From a virus, in the IMG/VR virus record IMGVR_UViG_3300035698_005008, positions 1 through 21,964 of that record: a DNA stretch of 21,964 bases; one strand, 5' to 3'. Every line of letters starts with the position of its first letter. Position 1 is the stretch's first letter. Positions 20,571 through 21,964 of this stretch are shown here, in pieces. The notes beneath the pieces were generated by a model. That model saw nothing but the letters and a program-made list of their open reading frames with translations. It searched no databases and was not told where the DNA came from. Both the position numbers and the translations under genes were made by a program.

Positions 20571-21482
20571 TTATTGTTTCTTAATGTATTCAGCCCACAC
20601 CGCCTTTATTTCGGTATTATCACCCCCTGTGGAAGCATTGAATATTTCCAGCGATATTACCGCACCGTCTACGAATAGTGCTGCACCCGTGGCGTCTGGT
20701 GTAAGCGTCAAGACATCGTTTTTCGTATCAAGGGACAAACTCGTTGATGCGACAACGGCCTGATCTCTGGTAGTGCCAAAAACCGTATCGTCTTTATTCT
20801 GGGTAAGTGCCCAATCAATTCTAACGTCCGTGCCGGTAGCTTCGCTTGAGCTTATACTGGCATAAAATATCATGGTCGATACATAATCATCCGGCGTAAT
20901 AAAAGACCACTGGACCGGCGTCACTTCGGTAGAATCATCATACAAAATAGCTGCTACATCATCCACTGTGGCAAGAGCCGGACCCGTGCTGGAAAGTATC
21001 GGCCCGGTTCCGTCTACCATTGTGGCACCGAGAGGAAAATTAATCACTCCGATATTATTTACGATGTTCGTGGCCGTTACAATATCGGTTCCGACAAAAG
21101 CAGACTGTACAGTACCCGTAGGCGTGATATTACCGGATAGTGTAGCTGCACCGGAAATAGTGGTTGGCCCTGATAAGGTATTGGTGCCTTTCGCATCAAA
21201 CTTTTTTTCGGTGGCGATATCGTTATAGAACCGTTCCTTTTGCCTGTGGGGTATTTCAGCGTTTGCCGGAACAACGAGCAGACCGATCATAAAAATTGCC
21301 AGGATAATTGAGGCCACGGTTGACCCTTTTACGAGCTTGTTGATTTTGGTGGCCTGTCTTTTAACTTTCATTTCAAGATCCCCGACTCTTTCTCGTAGAG
21401 CCTCGGCTTTGTCGTTCATTTTATCGAGCGTCTTTCTAAGCGCGCTTGGGGTTGTTACGTCATACTGGGCTACTTTCTTCAT
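20571..21482 (-). CDS. Coiled-coil, membrane-anchored fibre-like protein, 303 residues
   Basis: ATG 21482 follows AAAGGAG and overlaps the upstream gene by 23 bases. Residues 12-50 form a charged coiled coil (LRKTLDKMNDKAEALRERVG, MKVKRQATKINKLVKG). One membrane span follows (about 54-72, VASIILAIFMIGLLVVP), then ANAE at 73-76, a possible signal-peptidase site. The remaining 225 residues look like a fibre: GTNTLSGPTTISGAATLSGN is a short beta repeat, then a beta-rich globular end with WSFITPDDYVSTMIFYASIS. The expected topology is a cytoplasmic coil with an external beta domain, which may be released by cleavage. No enzyme motif. Confidence 0.6.
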   Translation of the reverse strand: MKKVAQYDVTTPSALRKTLDKMNDKAEALRERVGDLEMKVKRQATKINKLVKGSTVASIILAIFMIGLLVVPANAEIPHRQKERFYNDIATEKKFDAKGTNTLSGPTTISGAATLSGNITPTGTVQSAFVGTDIVTATNIVNNIGVINFPLGATMVDGTGPILSSTGPALATVDDVAAILYDDSTEVTPVQWSFITPDDYVSTMIFYASISSSEATGTDVRIDWALTQNKDDTVFGTTRDQAVVASTSLSLDTKNDVLTLTPDATGAALFVDGAVISLEIFNASTGGDNTEIKAVWAEYIKKQ

Positions 21483-21876
21483 GTTTTCGCTCCTTTGATG
21501 GCTCCAGGTAATCCATATCGGTTGGCATCAGAGCAAAGCGGGGTTTTCTCCCGATCATTTGTCTTTCGGGATTCGGGGCAGGATCATCCATATGCCTGAT
21601 CGTTTTTGGATCATCAGGCGGTGCATAAATGGGCGTTGATCTCGATTGAAGGTGCTTAATAACCGAACCCGGCAAGGAATGTACCTGCCCGTCAATAAGC
21701 CTCCAGTTCACGTTCAAGTATGTGAACGTTAATTCAACACCCGGCATATCAAGGTTTTGAAACATAACATCAACCCGTTTTTCCTTTTTCAGTGCCTTTG
21801 CAATGTCTGCGTTGGCCTTTGTAACCCGCTTTTTCTGCTCTTGTAATCTTGTTTTTTCTTCTTTATCCATACCCAT
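21460..21876 (-). CDS. Small phage protein of unknown function, 138 residues
   Basis: ATG 21876 follows GGAGGG about 8 bases upstream. The N-terminus is a Lys/Glu-rich helix (DKEEKTRLQEQKKRVTKANADIAKALKKEKRV), followed by a small beta segment (VMFQNLDMPGVELTFTYLNVNWRLIDGQVHSLPGSV) and a Pro-rich disordered tail (TPIYAPPDDPKTIRHMDDPAPNPE). I have the impression that this layout recurs next to capsid genes in podovirus-like genomes, but no function is known to me. It is the first complete gene of the leftward operon in the window, downstream of a strong hairpin. Confidence 0.6.
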   Translation of the reverse strand: MGMDKEEKTRLQEQKKRVTKANADIAKALKKEKRVDVMFQNLDMPGVELTFTYLNVNWRLIDGQVHSLPGSVIKHLQSRSTPIYAPPDDPKTIRHMDDPAPNPERQMIGRKPRFALMPTDMDYLEPSKERKHEESSPV

Positions 21877-21901
21877 TTTTATGCCCTCCAGATAGGCTTA
21901 T

Positions 21902-21926
21902 GCCCCCCGGCGTCAACCGGGGGGGC
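21902..21926 (-). terminator. Strong GC hairpin between two late genes
   Basis: GCCCCCCGG at 21902-21910 pairs with CCGGGGGGGC at 21917-21926 (one bulged G) around a six-base loop. On the minus strand, in which the genes run, it is preceded by an A-rich segment and followed by ATAAGCC rather than a U-run. It is therefore likely a partial terminator, attenuator or 3'-end stabiliser for the upstream gene. On the plus strand it is followed by CTTTGTTT, which would fit a terminator of rightward transcription. Confidence 0.5.
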
Positions 21927-21931
21927 TTTGT

Positions 21932-21964
21932 TTAAGCGTTAATGTCTCCATGATCAACGTCACG
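21932..21964 (-). CDS. C-terminal end of an upstream late gene (truncated by window)
   Basis: On the minus strand the frame is open from the window edge to TAA at 21932-21934, giving the last ten residues, RDVDHGDINA. Only ten codons are visible, so coding is inferred from position: the stop sits directly before the hairpin and in line with the tight spacing of the operon. By podovirus gene order a capsid or related head protein would be expected here, but the visible residues do not allow identification. Confidence 0.4.
   Translation of the reverse strand, partial: RDVDHGDINA

Overview
The window looks like part of a double-stranded DNA phage (or prophage) genome of short-tailed, podovirus-like organisation, infecting a Gram-negative bacterium. 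Phage identity rests on an ERF-family annealing protein next to a YqaJ-type exonuclease, and on a long, tightly packed, leftward operon of virion-type genes: a head-tail adaptor, a tail-collar-like protein, a beta-propeller-like tail protein, fibre fragments, large ejection-type proteins and a Peptidase_S74-type chaperone tail. No tape-measure, sheath or tail-tube gene is seen. A lipobox lipoprotein, several Sec signal peptides and an O-antigen-ligase-like membrane protein fit a Gram-negative host. The species cannot be read from the sequence; a Desulfobacterota-like host is only an impression. Terminase, portal, capsid, polymerase and integrase genes are not visible and probably lie outside the window.

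Layout. 1-3533 is a rightward operon of small early genes: the end of a Gly/Ser/Tyr/Asp repeat protein, a hairpin leader, several tiny Cys-rich (zinc-ribbon-like) proteins, ERF plus YqaJ, and finally a small membrane peptide and a lipoprotein with an HExxH motif. Most of these genes overlap by the ATGA type. 3530-21964 is a leftward late operon, and the two operons converge with their stop codons sharing one TTAA. Read in transcription order (right to left), the late operon starts with the end of an unseen gene and a strong GC hairpin. It continues with a small conserved-looking protein, a coiled-coil plus membrane-anchor protein, an O-antigen ligase/polymerase-like protein, the head-tail adaptor, a collar-like protein, a polyvalent-type zincin, a propeller-like tail protein, a fibre, a GNAT acetyltransferase, an S74-tailed protein and two ejection-type proteins. 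It ends with six fibre-like or adhesin-like genes, a possible M15-like peptidase and a DUF1353-like protein.

How it may work together. The rightward genes probably provide recombination-dependent replication. The leftward genes build the portal-proximal tail, the ejection proteins and the receptor-binding parts. The unusual part is the number of products that appear destined for the envelope. Five of six consecutive genes at 4314-9513 encode fibre, beta-helix or carbohydrate-binding-like proteins that start with Sec signal peptides. A sixth fibre-like protein with a membrane anchor and an O-antigen-ligase-like protein sit at the promoter-proximal end of the same operon. This suggests an envelope-directed programme (surface remodelling, receptor masking or export-dependent fibre assembly) embedded in a virion operon; that is an inference from sequence alone.
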